Positions 11,340-22,679 are shown, counted from the stretch's first letter. The stretch is 54,693 bases of DNA from Dokdonella_A sp014338185 (GCA_030263295.1 SZOS01000017.1:1-54693); one strand, 5' to 3'. Made by a program: numbers and translations. Notes: generated from the letters alone by a model not told the origin.

Positions 11340-12775
11340 GGAACACCTCCTGCCTTGAGCTGACCCAGCGCCGCCAGCTCGCTCGCGGCCGCGCCGATGT
11401 CGCCCGCACCGAGCAGCACCAGCAGGTCGCCGTCGCGCAGCAACGGCGGCAAGGCGCCGGCCAGTTCGCGCGGATGCTCGATGAACACCGGATCGACCTT
11501 GCCGCGCGCGCGCACCGCACGCGCGAGCGCACGTCCGTCGGCATTGGCGATCGGCGCCTCGCCAGCCGCGTACACCTCGGTCAGCAGCAGCACGTCGACC
11601 TCGGCCAGGGTGTTGGCAAAGTCGTCGAGCAGGTCGCGCGTGCGCGAGTAGCGGTGCGGCTGGAAGGCCACCACCAGACGGCGCTGCGGCCAGCCCGCGC
11701 GCGCGGCCGCGAACACCGCGGCGATCTCGCGCGGGTGGTGGCCATAGTCGTCGACCAGCAGTGCATGGCCACGGTCGAGCGCGAGTTCGCCGCGCAACTG
11801 GAAGCGCCGGCCCACGCCCTGGAAATGCGCCAGCGCACGCACCATCGCGGCCGGCTCGACACCGAGCTGCCAGCCCACCGCGCACGCCGCCAGCGCATTG
11901 AGCACGTTGTGGCGACCCGGCAGATTGAGCCGCACCGGCAACGGCGGCTGGCCCGGCAGGTGCAGCGTGAACTCGGTGGTGAAGGCGTGCTGGCGCAGCC
12001 CGTCCGCACGCACGTCGGCGGCTTCGTCGATCGCGTAGGTGAGCGTGCGGCGATTGGTGTCGCGCGCGAGCTCGGCGACGTTGGCATCGTCCACGCACAG
12101 CACCGCCACGCCGTAGAACGGCAGCCGGTGCAGGAAGTCGGCGAAGGCCTTGCGCATGCGCTCGAAATCGCCGCCGTAGTTTTCCAGGTGGTCGGCGTCG
12201 ATGTTGGTGACGATCGCGATCACCGGCGACAGCAGCAGGAACGAGCCGTCGGACTCGTCGGCTTCGGCGACCAGGTATTCGCCGCTGCCGAGCCGCGCGT
12301 TGGCGCCGGCCGCGATGAGCTGACCGCCGATCACGAAGGTCGGATCGAGCCCGGCCTCGGCCAGCACGCTCGCGGTGAGGCTGGTGGTGGTGGTCTTGCC
12401 GTGGGTGCCCGCGACCGCGATGCCGCGGCGAAAGCGCATGAGCTCGCCGAGCATTTCCGCGCGCGGCACGATCGGGATGCGGCGCTCGCGCGCGGCCAGC
12501 AGTTCCGGGTTGCCGGGCCGGATCGCGCTCGACACCACCAGCACGTCGGCATCGGCGACATGGGCCGCATCGTGGCCGCGGTCGATGCGCGCGCCGAGCG
12601 CGGCCAGGCGCCGTGTGGTGGCGTTGTCGGCCCTGTCCGAACCCGACACCGCGTAGCCGAGGTTGCACAGCACCTCGGCGATGCCGCTCATGCCGACGCC
12701 GCCGATGCCCACGAAATGCACGCGGCGGAAGTCCTGCATGATGTCGCCGTGTTGGTGCAGGCGGGCCGGGGTCAT
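11336..12775 (-). CDS. murC: UDP-N-acetylmuramate--L-alanine ligase
   Basis: A 479-residue Mur ligase that adds L-Ala to UDP-MurNAc, the first cytoplasmic peptide step. The N-terminal nucleotide-binding motif HFVGIGGVGMSGIAEV (about 20-35) and the ATP loop GTHGKTTT (123-130) are intact, with the C-terminal domain motif FQPHRYSRT. The start ATG 12775 overlaps the murG stop as ATGA; an in-frame ATG six codons upstream is rejected for that reason. Confidence 0.98.
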   Translation of the reverse strand: MTPARLHQHGDIMQDFRRVHFVGIGGVGMSGIAEVLCNLGYAVSGSDRADNATTRRLAALGARIDRGHDAAHVADADVLVVSSAIRPGNPELLAARERRIPIVPRAEMLGELMRFRRGIAVAGTHGKTTTTSLTASVLAEAGLDPTFVIGGQLIAAGANARLGSGEYLVAEADESDGSFLLLSPVIAIVTNIDADHLENYGGDFERMRKAFADFLHRLPFYGVAVLCVDDANVAELARDTNRRTLTYAIDEAADVRADGLRQHAFTTEFTLHLPGQPPLPVRLNLPGRHNVLNALAACAVGWQLGVEPAAMVRALAHFQGVGRRFQLRGELALDRGHALLVDDYGHHPREIAAVFAAARAGWPQRRLVVAFQPHRYSRTRDLLDDFANTLAEVDVLLLTEVYAAGEAPIANADGRALARAVRARGKVDPVFIEHPRELAGALPPLLRDGDLLVLLGAGDIGAAASELAALGQLKAGGVP

Positions 12776-13857
12776 GCGCCGGCCTCCAGGCATACCGTGG
12801 CGATGCGCTGCGCGGCCGCGGGTTTGGCCAGCGTGCGCGCGGCCTGCCCCATCGCCGCGAGCCGGCGCCGCTCGCTCAGGCGTTCGAGCGCACTGCCCAG
12901 CGTCTTGACGAAGTCGCCGCCCTCGGCCACCAGCAGCGCGCCGCCAGCGGCGACCATCGCCTGTGCGTTGCGGGTCTGGTGGTCATCCACCGCATGCGGG
13001 AACGGCACCAGGATCGAGGGCGTGCCCGCCGCGGCCAGCTCGGCCAGCGTGAGGGCGCCCGCGCGGCAGATCACGAGGTCGGCCCACGCATAGGCCGCGG
13101 CCATGTCGTCCTCGAACGGCACCACGTCGGCCTCGATGCCGGCCGCGAGGTAGGCGGCCTTGGCCTTGTCGAAATGCTGCGCGCCGCACTGATGGCGCAC
13201 CACCACGGGCAGGCGCGCACCGCGCCGGCGCAGCACCTCGGGCACAGCGACGTTGAGGCTCTGCGCGCCCTGGCTGCCACCCAGCACGAGCAGTTGCAGC
13301 GGGCCACTGCGCGCGCCATAGCGCTGCGCCGGCGGCGCGATCGCCGCGATCGAGGCGCGCACCGGATTGCCGACCCACTCGGCGTTGGCGAACACCCGGT
13401 CGAAGCCGGTCAGCACGCGCTGCGCCTTGCGCGCGAGCAGGCGGTTGGTGAGGCCGGCGATGCTGTTCTGCTCGTGCACCACCAGCGGCACGCCGCTCCA
13501 TTGCGCCGCGAGCCCGCCCGGCGCTGCGGCGTAGCCGCCCATCGACAGTACGCAGCGCGGTGCGTGCTTGCGCAGCAACGCACGCGCGGCGAAGGTGGCG
13601 CGCAGCAGGCGCCATGGCATCGACAGGCGGGTCATGAGGCCCTTGCCGCGCAGGCCGCCGATCGCCAGTGTTTCGAGCATGAGCCCGTGCTTGGGCACGA
13701 GCCGCGTCTCCAGCCCGCCGTGCGCACCGAGCCAGACCACGGCCACGCCGCGCGCGCGCAGTTCATCGGCCACCGCCAGCCCGGGGAAGATGTGGCCACC
13801 GGTGCCGCCGGCCATGATCAGGACCGGACCGTCGCGGTTGGCGAGCGGACGCTTCAT
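12772..13857 (-). CDS. murG: UDP-GlcNAc:undecaprenyl-PP-MurNAc-pentapeptide GlcNAc transferase
   Basis: A 361-residue GT28 glycosyltransferase that converts lipid I to lipid II on the inner face of the membrane. The sequence contains the N-terminal GGTGGHIFPGLAVA loop (about 17-30), HEQNSIAGLTNRLL, the GGSQGAQSLN loop, and the UDP-GlcNAc-binding CRAGALTLAELAAAGTPSILVPFPHAVDDHQ region. ATGA overlaps with ftsW upstream and murC downstream. Confidence 0.98.
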   Translation of the reverse strand: MKRPLANRDGPVLIMAGGTGGHIFPGLAVADELRARGVAVVWLGAHGGLETRLVPKHGLMLETLAIGGLRGKGLMTRLSMPWRLLRATFAARALLRKHAPRCVLSMGGYAAAPGGLAAQWSGVPLVVHEQNSIAGLTNRLLARKAQRVLTGFDRVFANAEWVGNPVRASIAAIAPPAQRYGARSGPLQLLVLGGSQGAQSLNVAVPEVLRRRGARLPVVVRHQCGAQHFDKAKAAYLAAGIEADVVPFEDDMAAAYAWADLVICRAGALTLAELAAAGTPSILVPFPHAVDDHQTRNAQAMVAAGGALLVAEGGDFVKTLGSALERLSERRRLAAMGQAARTLAKPAAAQRIATVCLEAGA

Positions 13858-15062
13858 GGCCGCACCATCGCCGGCTGGCGCTGCGCCACCAGCGCCATCA
13901 TCGCGTTGTCGGCGCGGCTGACCTCGTAGCTCACGCGCGCGAGCAGGCCGATCGCGGCGCAGGTCATGATCACGCTCGAACCGCCCGAGCTGATGAGCGG
14001 CAGGGTCAGGCCCTTGGTCGGCAGCACGCCGAGGTTGACGCCGATCGACACCAGCGCCTGCAGCCCGATCATGAGCGACAGCCCGAACGCGCAGTAGGCG
14101 GCGAAGTGGCGGTTCTGCTCCAGCGCGCGCATACCGATCGCGAAACCGCGTCCGATCAGCAGCGCGAACAGCAGCAGCACGCACAGGATGCCGACGAAGC
14201 CGAGTTCCTCGGCCAGCACCGCGAGGATGAAATCGGTGTGCGCCTCGGGCAGATAGAACAGCTTCTGCACCGAGCCGCCCAGCCCCACGCCGAACCATTC
14301 GCCGCGACCGACCGCGATGAGGGCCTGGGTCAGCTGGAAGCCGTCCTTGAACGGGTCGGCCCATGGATCGAGGAACGAGGTCAGGCGCTTGACCCGGTAG
14401 TCCTGGCTCAGCGCGAGCCAACCCACCAGCGGCGTGACCGCCATGCCCAGCAGCGCAAGGTCGCGCAGGCGCGCGCCGCCGAGCCAGACCATGCCCAGCA
14501 CCACCGCCATGAGCAGCGTGGCCGAGCCGAAGTCGGGCTGCGCGAGCAGGAGCGCCGCGAACAGCGACGCAATCCCGATCGGCTTGAGCACGCCCGACAG
14601 GGTGCCCTGCACGTCGTCGCGATGACGCACGAGGTAGCTCGCCAGGTACACCACCACGAGGATCTTGACCGCCTCCACCGACTGGAAGCCGAAGGGGCCG
14701 AGGCGGATCCAGCGCTGTGCGCCGTTGATGCGCGTGCCGATGACCGGCGCGAACACCAGCAGCAGCAGCACCGCGCCGAGCAGCAGCAGCGGCAGGGCGT
14801 GGCGTTCCAGCCACGACAGCTCCAGCCGCGCCGCCACCAGTGCCGCGCACAGCCCGATCGCGAGGAACGCAAGGTGCTTGTGCAGGTAGTGGAACGCGCC
14901 CACGTGCATGCCCTCGGCCACCGCGATCGAGCTGGAGCCGACCATGACCACGCCGAGGCTGGCCAGCGCACACGCGGCCAGGATCAGCACGAGGTCGTAG
15001 TGGCCGCGCGCGCCATCCACGCGTTGGGCCTGCAGGTCGCTGGCGGGGCTGAGCAGCAGCAT
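13854..15062 (-). CDS. ftsW: septal peptidoglycan polymerase FtsW (SEDS family)
   Basis: A 402-residue SEDS glycosyltransferase that polymerises lipid II at the septum with its partner FtsI. About ten membrane helices are apparent. SEDS signatures are seen: INGAQRWIRLG, LAQPDFGSATL, the large periplasmic loop with DPFKDGFQLTQALIAVGRGEWFGVGLGGSVQKLFYLPEAHTDF split across the helix 7-8 region, and SSGGSSVI near the end. The start is ATG 15062, 2 nt after the mraY stop. In E. coli murD lies between mraY and ftsW; here nothing does. Confidence 0.97.
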   Translation of the reverse strand: MLLLSPASDLQAQRVDGARGHYDLVLILAACALASLGVVMVGSSSIAVAEGMHVGAFHYLHKHLAFLAIGLCAALVAARLELSWLERHALPLLLLGAVLLLLVFAPVIGTRINGAQRWIRLGPFGFQSVEAVKILVVVYLASYLVRHRDDVQGTLSGVLKPIGIASLFAALLLAQPDFGSATLLMAVVLGMVWLGGARLRDLALLGMAVTPLVGWLALSQDYRVKRLTSFLDPWADPFKDGFQLTQALIAVGRGEWFGVGLGGSVQKLFYLPEAHTDFILAVLAEELGFVGILCVLLLFALLIGRGFAIGMRALEQNRHFAAYCAFGLSLMIGLQALVSIGVNLGVLPTKGLTLPLISSGGSSVIMTCAAIGLLARVSYEVSRADNAMMALVAQRQPAMVRP

Positions 15063-15064
15063 CG

Positions 15065-16198
15065 TCAGCGCACCTTGAGTGTGGCCAGGCCGATGAGCAT
15101 CAGCACCACGCTGATGATCCAGAAGCGCACGATCACGCGCGGCTCGGGCCAGCCCTTGAGTTCGAAATGGTGGTGGATCGGCGCCATGCGGAAGATGCGC
15201 TTGCCGCGCAGCTTGTAGCTGCCCACCTGCAGCATCACCGACACCGTCTCCATCACGAACACGCCGCCCATGATCAGCAGCACCACTTCCTGGCGCACGA
15301 TCACCGCCACGCAACCGAGCGCGGCGCCCAGCGCGAGCGCGCCGATGTCGCCCATGAACACCTGGGCCGGATAGGTGTTGAACCACAGGAAGCCGAGGCC
15401 GGCGCCACCCATCGCGCTGCAGAAGATCGCCAGCTCGCCCGCGCCCGGAATCGCGGGAATGCCCAGATAGTCGGAGAACACGCGGTTGCCCGCGACATAG
15501 GCGAACACACCCAGCGCGGTGGCCACCAGCACGCACGGCATGATCGCCAGACCATCGAGGCCGTCGGTGAGGTTCACCGCGTTGGAGAAGCCGACCACGA
15601 TGAGGTAGGCGAGCAGCACGAACGCGGCGGCGCCGAGCCAGGCCGGCAGCGAGCCGCCGTGGGCGAGCCCGGCGAGGTTGCCCAGCGGAATCTGCGCCTG
15701 CTTGATGATCGGCAGGTAGAACGTGGTCGCGGCCGGCGTGTCGGCGCCCGCGTACAGGTACAGCGCCACGCCCAGGCCGAACAGCGACTGCCAGAAGTAC
15801 TTCCAGCGCGCGGCCAGTCCGCGGCTGTCCTTGAGCACGAGCTTCTTGTAGTCGTCGTAGAAGCCGATCGCGCCGAATGCGAACAGCACGCCGAGCACGA
15901 GCCACACGTAGCGGTTGTGCAGATCGGCCCACAGCAGCGTGGCCACCGCGATCGAGGCGATGATGAGCGAGCCGCCCATGGTCGGCGTGCCGGCCTTGGA
16001 CAGGTGCGACTGCGGACCGTCGTCGCGCACCACCTGGCCGGCCTTGAGCGCGGTCAGCTTGCGGATCAGCGCGGGCCCGGCCAGCAGCGACACCGCCAGC
16101 GCGGTGAGCGCGCCCATGATCGCGCGGAAGGTGAGGTACTGGAACAGGTGCAGGCTGCTCAGGTGTCCGCGCAGCAGGTCGGCCAGTTCAAGCAGCAT
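15065..16198 (-). CDS. mraY: phospho-N-acetylmuramoyl-pentapeptide transferase
   Basis: A 377-residue polytopic enzyme that makes lipid I from UDP-MurNAc-pentapeptide and undecaprenyl phosphate. It has ten or so membrane helices, the aspartate-rich FYDDYKK motif near 120, NLTDGLDGLA (the catalytic D region) and the C-terminal APIHHHFELKGWPEPR motif. The start ATG 16198 (MLLELADLL) matches the family; the upstream ATG at 16231 would extend it into murF. It overlaps the 3' end of murF by 11 nt. Confidence 0.98.
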   Translation of the reverse strand: MLLELADLLRGHLSSLHLFQYLTFRAIMGALTALAVSLLAGPALIRKLTALKAGQVVRDDGPQSHLSKAGTPTMGGSLIIASIAVATLLWADLHNRYVWLVLGVLFAFGAIGFYDDYKKLVLKDSRGLAARWKYFWQSLFGLGVALYLYAGADTPAATTFYLPIIKQAQIPLGNLAGLAHGGSLPAWLGAAAFVLLAYLIVVGFSNAVNLTDGLDGLAIMPCVLVATALGVFAYVAGNRVFSDYLGIPAIPGAGELAIFCSAMGGAGLGFLWFNTYPAQVFMGDIGALALGAALGCVAVIVRQEVVLLIMGGVFVMETVSVMLQVGSYKLRGKRIFRMAPIHHHFELKGWPEPRVIVRFWIISVVLMLIGLATLKVR

Positions 16199-17557
16199 GG
16201 CGCTTGCCTCCGTTGCCGCCAGCATTCGCATCGAGCGCGCGCAGCACGCGCTCCATCGCCGAGGACCGCGAGCCCTTGACCAGCACGCTCACGCCCGCGC
16301 GCAGTTCCTCGCGCAATGCGGCGACCAGCGCATCCTGCGCGGGGAAATGCCGCGCGCCGGCGCCGAAGGCCTCGCAGGCATGCTGCGCGAGCGGCCCGAC
16401 CGCATACAGGCGCTCGATGCCGCTGCGCCGCGCCAGCGCGCCGACCTCGCCGTGCAGGCGCGGCGCGTCCTCGCCCAGTTCGGCCATGTCGCCCATCACC
16501 AGCACGCGCTCGCCGGCTTCGCTCGCCAGCGTGGCGATCGCGGCCGCGAAGGAACCGGGATTGGCGTTGTAGCTGTCGTCGATCAGCAGTGCGCCCGAGG
16601 CATGGGTGCTGCGCGCGAGCCGGCCCGGCACCGGCGTCGCGCCTTCCAGGCCCGCCTTGATCGTCGCCAGCGGCACGCCGAGACCGAACGCGAGCGCACT
16701 GGCGGCCAACGCATTGGCGACGTTGTGGCGGCCGCGCAGCGGCAGCTCGATCGCGCAGCCGCTGCTGGGCGTGAGCAGGCGGAAGCGGCCCGATTCGGGC
16801 GCGTCCGCATCGAGCGCGGCGCTGATCTGGGCGGTGCGCAGCAGGCCGTAGCGCAGGATGCGCCGGCCGCTGGCGAGCAGCGCGAAGTAGTCGGCGAAGC
16901 TATCGTCGGCGTTGATCACCGCGAGCCCGTCCGGCGGCAGCGCGCGGTAGATCGCGCCCTTGGTCTCGGCCACGCCCTGCAGGCTGCCCATGCGCTGCAG
17001 GTGGGCAGGCGCGACGTTGTTGACGAGCGCGGCGTCGGGCTGGGCGATGTGCGCGAGCCAGGCGATGTCGCCGGGCTTGCCCGCGCCCATTTCCAGCACC
17101 GCGTAGTCGGTGTCGGCGGGCATCGCGAGCAGGCTCAGCGGCAGCCCGATCTCGTTGTTGAAGTTGCCGGCGCTGACGTGGGTGCGGCCATGCCGCGACA
17201 GGATTTCCGCGAGCAGCGTCTTGACCGTGGTCTTGCCGTTGGAGCCGGTGATGCCGACCACGCGCGCACGGCTGCGCAGGCGTAGCGCGCGTGCGATCTC
17301 GCCCAGTGCGCGCTGGCAGTCGGCCACCACCAGCTGAGGCAGGTCGAGCGCGAGCTTGCGTTCCACCAGCAACGCCGCGGCGCCGTGCGCCTTGGCGTCG
17401 GCGGCGAAGTCATGGCCATCGTAGCGCTCGCCCTTGAGCGCGACGAACAGCGCGCCCGGCTGCAGCTGACGCGAGTCGATGGCGACGCCGGTAACCGCGA
17501 CGTCGGCGCCGTGCAGGCGGCCGCCGCTCCAGCTGGCGAGTTCGGCGAGGCGGCAGC

Positions 17558-17564
<7 letters not shown>
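16188..17564 (-). CDS. murF: UDP-MurNAc-tripeptide--D-alanyl-D-alanine ligase
   Basis: A 458-residue Mur ligase that attaches D-Ala-D-Ala, completing the pentapeptide. It shows the N-terminal IDSRQLQPGALFVALKG substrate motif, the ATP loop GSNGKTT (107-113) and the C-terminal LIDDSYNANPGSF motif. Its start overlaps the murE stop by 7 nt. Confidence 0.98.
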
Positions 17565-19060
<1,496 letters not shown>

Positions 19061-19190
19061 GCCTTCGCTCCCGTCGCGCTGGCCCACCGCGCACGGCGCA
19101 GTGCGGACGGGCACAGCATGCGGGCGCGCGCGGGCGCGCCGCGGGACCAACGCTGGCGCGATGCGGGCAGCCTGCGGCCAGGTGTGGCGC

Positions 19191-20987
19191 TCATGGCGTG
19201 GGCACCTCGGCCATGTTGCCCAGCGCCGTCGCATCGGGTTCCGCGCGCGGCACGCCCGGCGCCACGCTGGCGGGCGTGACCGGGCCGCCGACGTACCAGT
19301 TCCTCACATCGTCGGGCGGCACGTCGAGCAGGCGCAGCGCGCCATCCATGACCTTGGCGAACACCGGCGCGGCGACGTAGCCGCCCGCGTAGCTGATGAG
19401 CCCGGCCGCATTGCTGCCCGCGTCGTGGATCACCACGGTCGCGACCAGCTGCGGGTCGCTCAGCGGCACCACGCCGGTGAACAGCGACACGTAGCGATTG
19501 GCATAGCCGCCCGCGGTGGACTGGTGCGAGGTGCCGGTCTTGCCGCCGACGATGTAGTTGGGCACCGCCGCGGTGGGCGCGGTGCCGCCGGGCGCGACCA
19601 CGGTGCGCAGCATCGCCAGCACCTGCGCCGCGACCTTGGCATCCATCACCCGCGTGCCTTCCTCGCCGCCACCCTTGACGAAGGTCGGCGTGTGCAGCAT
19701 GCCGCCGTCGGCGATCGCGGCGTAGGCGCGCGCGATCTGCAGCGGGGTCACGTTGAGGCCGTAGCCATAGGAGATCGTGGCCTGCTCGACCGGCCCCCAG
19801 TCCTTGGGAATGGGCAGGTAGCCGCTCGCCTCGCCCGGGAAGCCGCTGCCGCTGGTCTGGCCGAAGCCGAGCGCGTGGAACATCGCGTACATGTCCTGGC
19901 GCGGCAGCGAGCCACCGATCTTGGCCGCGCCGATGTTGCTCGACACGGTGATCACGTGGGTCACGTCGAGCACGCCGTGGTTGCGCGTGTCGTGGAAGGT
20001 GTGGCCGTAGAAGTTCCACGTGCCCGGCGCGGTGTCGACCTTGCTCTCGGGCTTCCACTTGCCGCTGGCCAGTGCCGCCGCGATCGTGACCGCCTTCATC
20101 GTCGAGCCGGGCTCGACCACGTCGGTGACCGCGCGGTTGCGCCGATGGTCGGCCGGCGCCGCGCCGCGTGCATTGGGGTTGTACGAGGGCAGGTTGACCA
20201 TCGCGACGATCTCGCCGCTGTCGACGTCGAGCACCACCATCGAACCCGAGCGCGCGTTGTGCTTGCGCAGCGCCGCCATGAGCTCGCGATAGGCCAGGTA
20301 CTGGATGCGCCGGTCGATCGACAGGGTCAGGTCGCGCCCGGGCTGCGCCTCGCGCAGCAGTTCCACGTTCTCGACCTCGTGGCCCTTGCGGTCGCGCAGC
20401 ACGCGCTTGACGCCGGGCGTGCCCGCGAGCCAGTCGTTGAACGCCAGCTCGATGCCTTCCTGGCCGTGGTCGTCGATGTTGGTGTAGCCGAGCACGTGCG
20501 CCATCACCTCGCCGGCCGGGTAATAGCGCTTGAACTCGCGCTGCGCGTACACCCCGGGAATGCCGCGCTTGAGCACCGCCTGCGCGTCGTCGGGATTGAG
20601 GTGGCGCTTGACGTAGACGAATTCCTTGTTCGCCTGCGCGCGCTCCTGCAGGCGCTGCCGCAACGCGTCCTCGTCGAGTCCGGTGGCCGTGGCCAGTTCA
20701 CCGACGCGGTCGGCGTGGGTGAGCAGTTCCTGCGGGTTGGCCCAGATCGAATCGACCGGCGTGGAGACCGCCAGCGGCTCGCCGTTGCGGTCGAAGATCG
20801 TGCCGCGCGACACCGGGATGGCGAGGTCGCGCAGGTAACGCGCGTCGCCCTGTTCCTGATAGAAATCCTTGCGCACCACCTGCAGGTCGACCGCGCGCAC
20901 GATGAGCGCGGTGCAGGCCAGGCCGAGCACCCCGCCCACCACCGCGAGGCGGGTGCGCACCTGGGCCGGCCGCACGCGCGCGTTCAT
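19191..20987 (-). CDS. ftsI: septal transpeptidase FtsI (penicillin-binding protein 3)
   Basis: A 598-residue class B PBP that cross-links septal peptidoglycan with FtsW. One N-terminal membrane anchor (about 12-32) is followed by the pedestal domain with RGTIFDRNGEPLA (61-73) and the transpeptidase domain. The active-site motifs are S295-T-M-K298, S349-S-N351 and K483-T-G485. The C-terminus is a proline/alanine-rich tail. The ATG overlaps the ftsL stop as ATGA. A 130-bp gap separates its stop from murE, the largest gap in the mraZ-ftsA run; nothing recognisable lies in it. Confidence 0.98.
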   Translation of the reverse strand: MNARVRPAQVRTRLAVVGGVLGLACTALIVRAVDLQVVRKDFYQEQGDARYLRDLAIPVSRGTIFDRNGEPLAVSTPVDSIWANPQELLTHADRVGELATATGLDEDALRQRLQERAQANKEFVYVKRHLNPDDAQAVLKRGIPGVYAQREFKRYYPAGEVMAHVLGYTNIDDHGQEGIELAFNDWLAGTPGVKRVLRDRKGHEVENVELLREAQPGRDLTLSIDRRIQYLAYRELMAALRKHNARSGSMVVLDVDSGEIVAMVNLPSYNPNARGAAPADHRRNRAVTDVVEPGSTMKAVTIAAALASGKWKPESKVDTAPGTWNFYGHTFHDTRNHGVLDVTHVITVSSNIGAAKIGGSLPRQDMYAMFHALGFGQTSGSGFPGEASGYLPIPKDWGPVEQATISYGYGLNVTPLQIARAYAAIADGGMLHTPTFVKGGGEEGTRVMDAKVAAQVLAMLRTVVAPGGTAPTAAVPNYIVGGKTGTSHQSTAGGYANRYVSLFTGVVPLSDPQLVATVVIHDAGSNAAGLISYAGGYVAAPVFAKVMDGALRLLDVPPDDVRNWYVGGPVTPASVAPGVPRAEPDATALGNMAEVPTP

Positions 20988-21256
20988 CGCTTGATCACCA
21001 CGGTGGTGGCGGGCGTGGGCGCGAGCATGCCGAGCTTTTCGCGCGCGATCTGGTCGATGCGGTTGTTGTCGGCCCAGGTCGCCTGCTCCAGTTGCAGGCG
21101 GCCGTACTCGAAGTTGAGATCGTCGCGCTCGACGCCCAGGCGCGCGAGTTCGGCAAAGCCGACGCGGTTCTGCTGGCGCACGTACACCACCGCGCTCGCG
21201 CTCGCGAGCACCGCGATGAGCAGCACGAACAGGACCAGGACCGCAGCGAGCCTCAT
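20984..21256 (-). CDS. ftsL: divisome protein FtsL
   Basis: A 90-residue bitopic protein of the FtsQLB complex. One membrane helix (about 4-26) is followed by a leucine-zipper-like coiled coil (about 27-70) ending in NNRIDQIAREKLGM, the usual end of the FtsL/DivIC coil. Sequence conservation is low in this family; the call rests on size, topology and its place between rsmH and ftsI, with ATGA overlaps on both sides. Confidence 0.93.
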   Translation of the reverse strand: MRLAAVLVLFVLLIAVLASASAVVYVRQQNRVGFAELARLGVERDDLNFEYGRLQLEQATWADNNRIDQIAREKLGMLAPTPATTVVIKR

Positions 21257-22185
21257 GCGGCCTCCTGGCGTCGCGCGGCGATGCGCAGCACCGCGCTGCG
21301 CGCGCGCGGATTGCGCGCGACTTCGGCCGCGTCGGCGCGCTGTGCGTGGCCGATCGCGACGAGCGGCGCCGGCGCCACCGCCGGGGCCGGCAGGCCGCGC
21401 CGCGGCGCACGCGCCACCTCGCCACGGATGAACTGCTTGACGATGCGGTCCTCCAGCGAGTGGAAGCTGATCACCGCGAGCCGCCCGCCCGGCTTGAGGC
21501 AGCGAGTGGCCGCCGCCAGCCCCGCCGCGAGCGAGCCGAGTTCGTCGTTGATGTGGATGCGCAGCGCCTGGAACGTACGCGTGGCCGGGTGCTTGTGCGG
21601 CTCGCGCCGGCCGATCACGTGGCTGACGAGACGGGCCAGTTCGCCGGTCGTGGCCAGCGCGCGCTCGCGCCGCTGCTCGACGATGGCCCTGGCGATGCGT
21701 CGACTCATCCGTTCCTCACCATGACGCCACAACACTTCGCTGATCTCCGTCTCGCTGGCCTGTGCCAACCACTGCGCCACGCTCAGGCCCTGCGTCGGAT
21801 CCATGCGCATGTCGAGCGGTCCATCACCCTGAAAACTGAATCCCCGTGCGGCATCGTCGAGCTGCGGCGAGGACACGCCCAGGTCGAGCAACACCCCGTC
21901 GAGCCCTGCCGCCTGCGGCCACTGCGCCATGTCGGCGAAGTTGCCGTGCCGCACCTGCACCCGCGCATCGCCGGCGAACTCGCGCTGCGCGGTCGCGATC
22001 GCCTGCGGGTCGCGGTCCATCACCAGCAGCCGTCCGTGCGCTCCCAGCTTCGCCAGCACCGCGCGCGCATGACCGCCGCGACCGAAGGTGCCGTCCAGGT
22101 AACGCCCGTCCGCCTGCACCGCGAGGCCATCCACGGCCTGCGCCAACATCACTGCCTCGTGCCCCAACGCCTCGCTCGCGTTCAT
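21253..22185 (-). CDS. rsmH: 16S rRNA (cytosine1402-N4)-methyltransferase
   Basis: A 310-residue AdoMet-dependent methyltransferase (MraW) acting on C1402 in the P site of 16S rRNA; its partner modification at the same nucleotide is made by RsmI, also encoded in this window. It shows the AdoMet loop YLDGTFGRGGHARAVL split across strand 1, DGVLLDLGVSSPQLDDAARGFSF, and the C-terminal ISFHSLEDRIVKQF motif. The start is 13 nt after the mraZ stop. Confidence 0.98.
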   Translation of the reverse strand: MNASEALGHEAVMLAQAVDGLAVQADGRYLDGTFGRGGHARAVLAKLGAHGRLLVMDRDPQAIATAQREFAGDARVQVRHGNFADMAQWPQAAGLDGVLLDLGVSSPQLDDAARGFSFQGDGPLDMRMDPTQGLSVAQWLAQASETEISEVLWRHGEERMSRRIARAIVEQRRERALATTGELARLVSHVIGRREPHKHPATRTFQALRIHINDELGSLAAGLAAATRCLKPGGRLAVISFHSLEDRIVKQFIRGEVARAPRRGLPAPAVAPAPLVAIGHAQRADAAEVARNPRARSAVLRIAARRQEAA

Positions 22186-22198
22186 GGCGGCACGTCCC

Positions 22199-22642
22199 TC
22201 ACAACTTCAGGTCGCGCATTTCCTCGGTGATGTCGTCCTCCCCGATCGTCTGCTGGATCTTTGCCTGGTGCGCCTGCTCGCTCCACAGCTCGAACTTGCC
22301 GCCCATGCCCAGCAACACGGCATGCTTCTCGATGCCGATCGCGCGACGATGGCTGGCCGGAATCTGGATGCGGCCGTTGCCGTCGGGCTCGACGTGCGCT
22401 GCCGCGCCGATCAGCTTCATCTGCAGGTTGCGGTGCGAGGCCTTGATGCTCGAATAGCCGACCACGGTGTCGCGCAGCTCCTCCCACGCGGCTTGCGGGA
22501 AGATCCACAGGCAGCCCAGCTCGAACGGGTTGTAGGTGATGACCAGCCGGTTGCCGGTGTTGGCCACGGTCTCGCGATAGGCAGCGGGAATGGCGACCCG
22601 GCCCTTGTCATCGAGCGTGATGGCTGTCTCACCCTGGAACAT
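22199..22642 (-). CDS. mraZ: transcriptional regulator MraZ
   Basis: A 147-residue protein with two AbrB-like SpoVT folds, each with the MraZ DxxGR core: DDKGRVAIPAAYR (about 11-23) and DGNGRIQIPASHR (about 85-97). It forms ring oligomers that bind tandem repeats in front of its own gene and repress the dcw operon in E. coli. The start is ATG 22642 (MFQGETAITLDDKG); the upstream ATG at 22681 lies inside the operator repeats. No good Shine-Dalgarno is seen: the last operator repeat occupies its place. First gene of the 14-gene dcw run. Confidence 0.97.
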   Translation of the reverse strand: MFQGETAITLDDKGRVAIPAAYRETVANTGNRLVITYNPFELGCLWIFPQAAWEELRDTVVGYSSIKASHRNLQMKLIGAAAHVEPDGNGRIQIPASHRRAIGIEKHAVLLGMGGKFELWSEQAHQAKIQQTIGEDDITEEMRDLKL

Positions 22643-22645
22643 AAA

Positions 22646-22679
22646 CCACGATTCACCACAAAAAACCACCGAAACCCAC
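22646..22679 (-). promoter_or_regulatory. MraZ operator: four GTGG boxes with exact 10-bp period
   Basis: On the minus strand GTGG occurs at 22679-22676, 22669-22666, 22659-22656 and 22649-22646, each followed by G or T, so the boxes read TGGGT, TGGTT, TGGTG, TGGTT with 5-nt spacers. The known MraZ site is a set of TGGGN repeats separated by 5 nt in front of mraZ. Here the last box is 3 nt from the ATG, so binding would also cover the ribosome site. Confidence 0.8.
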
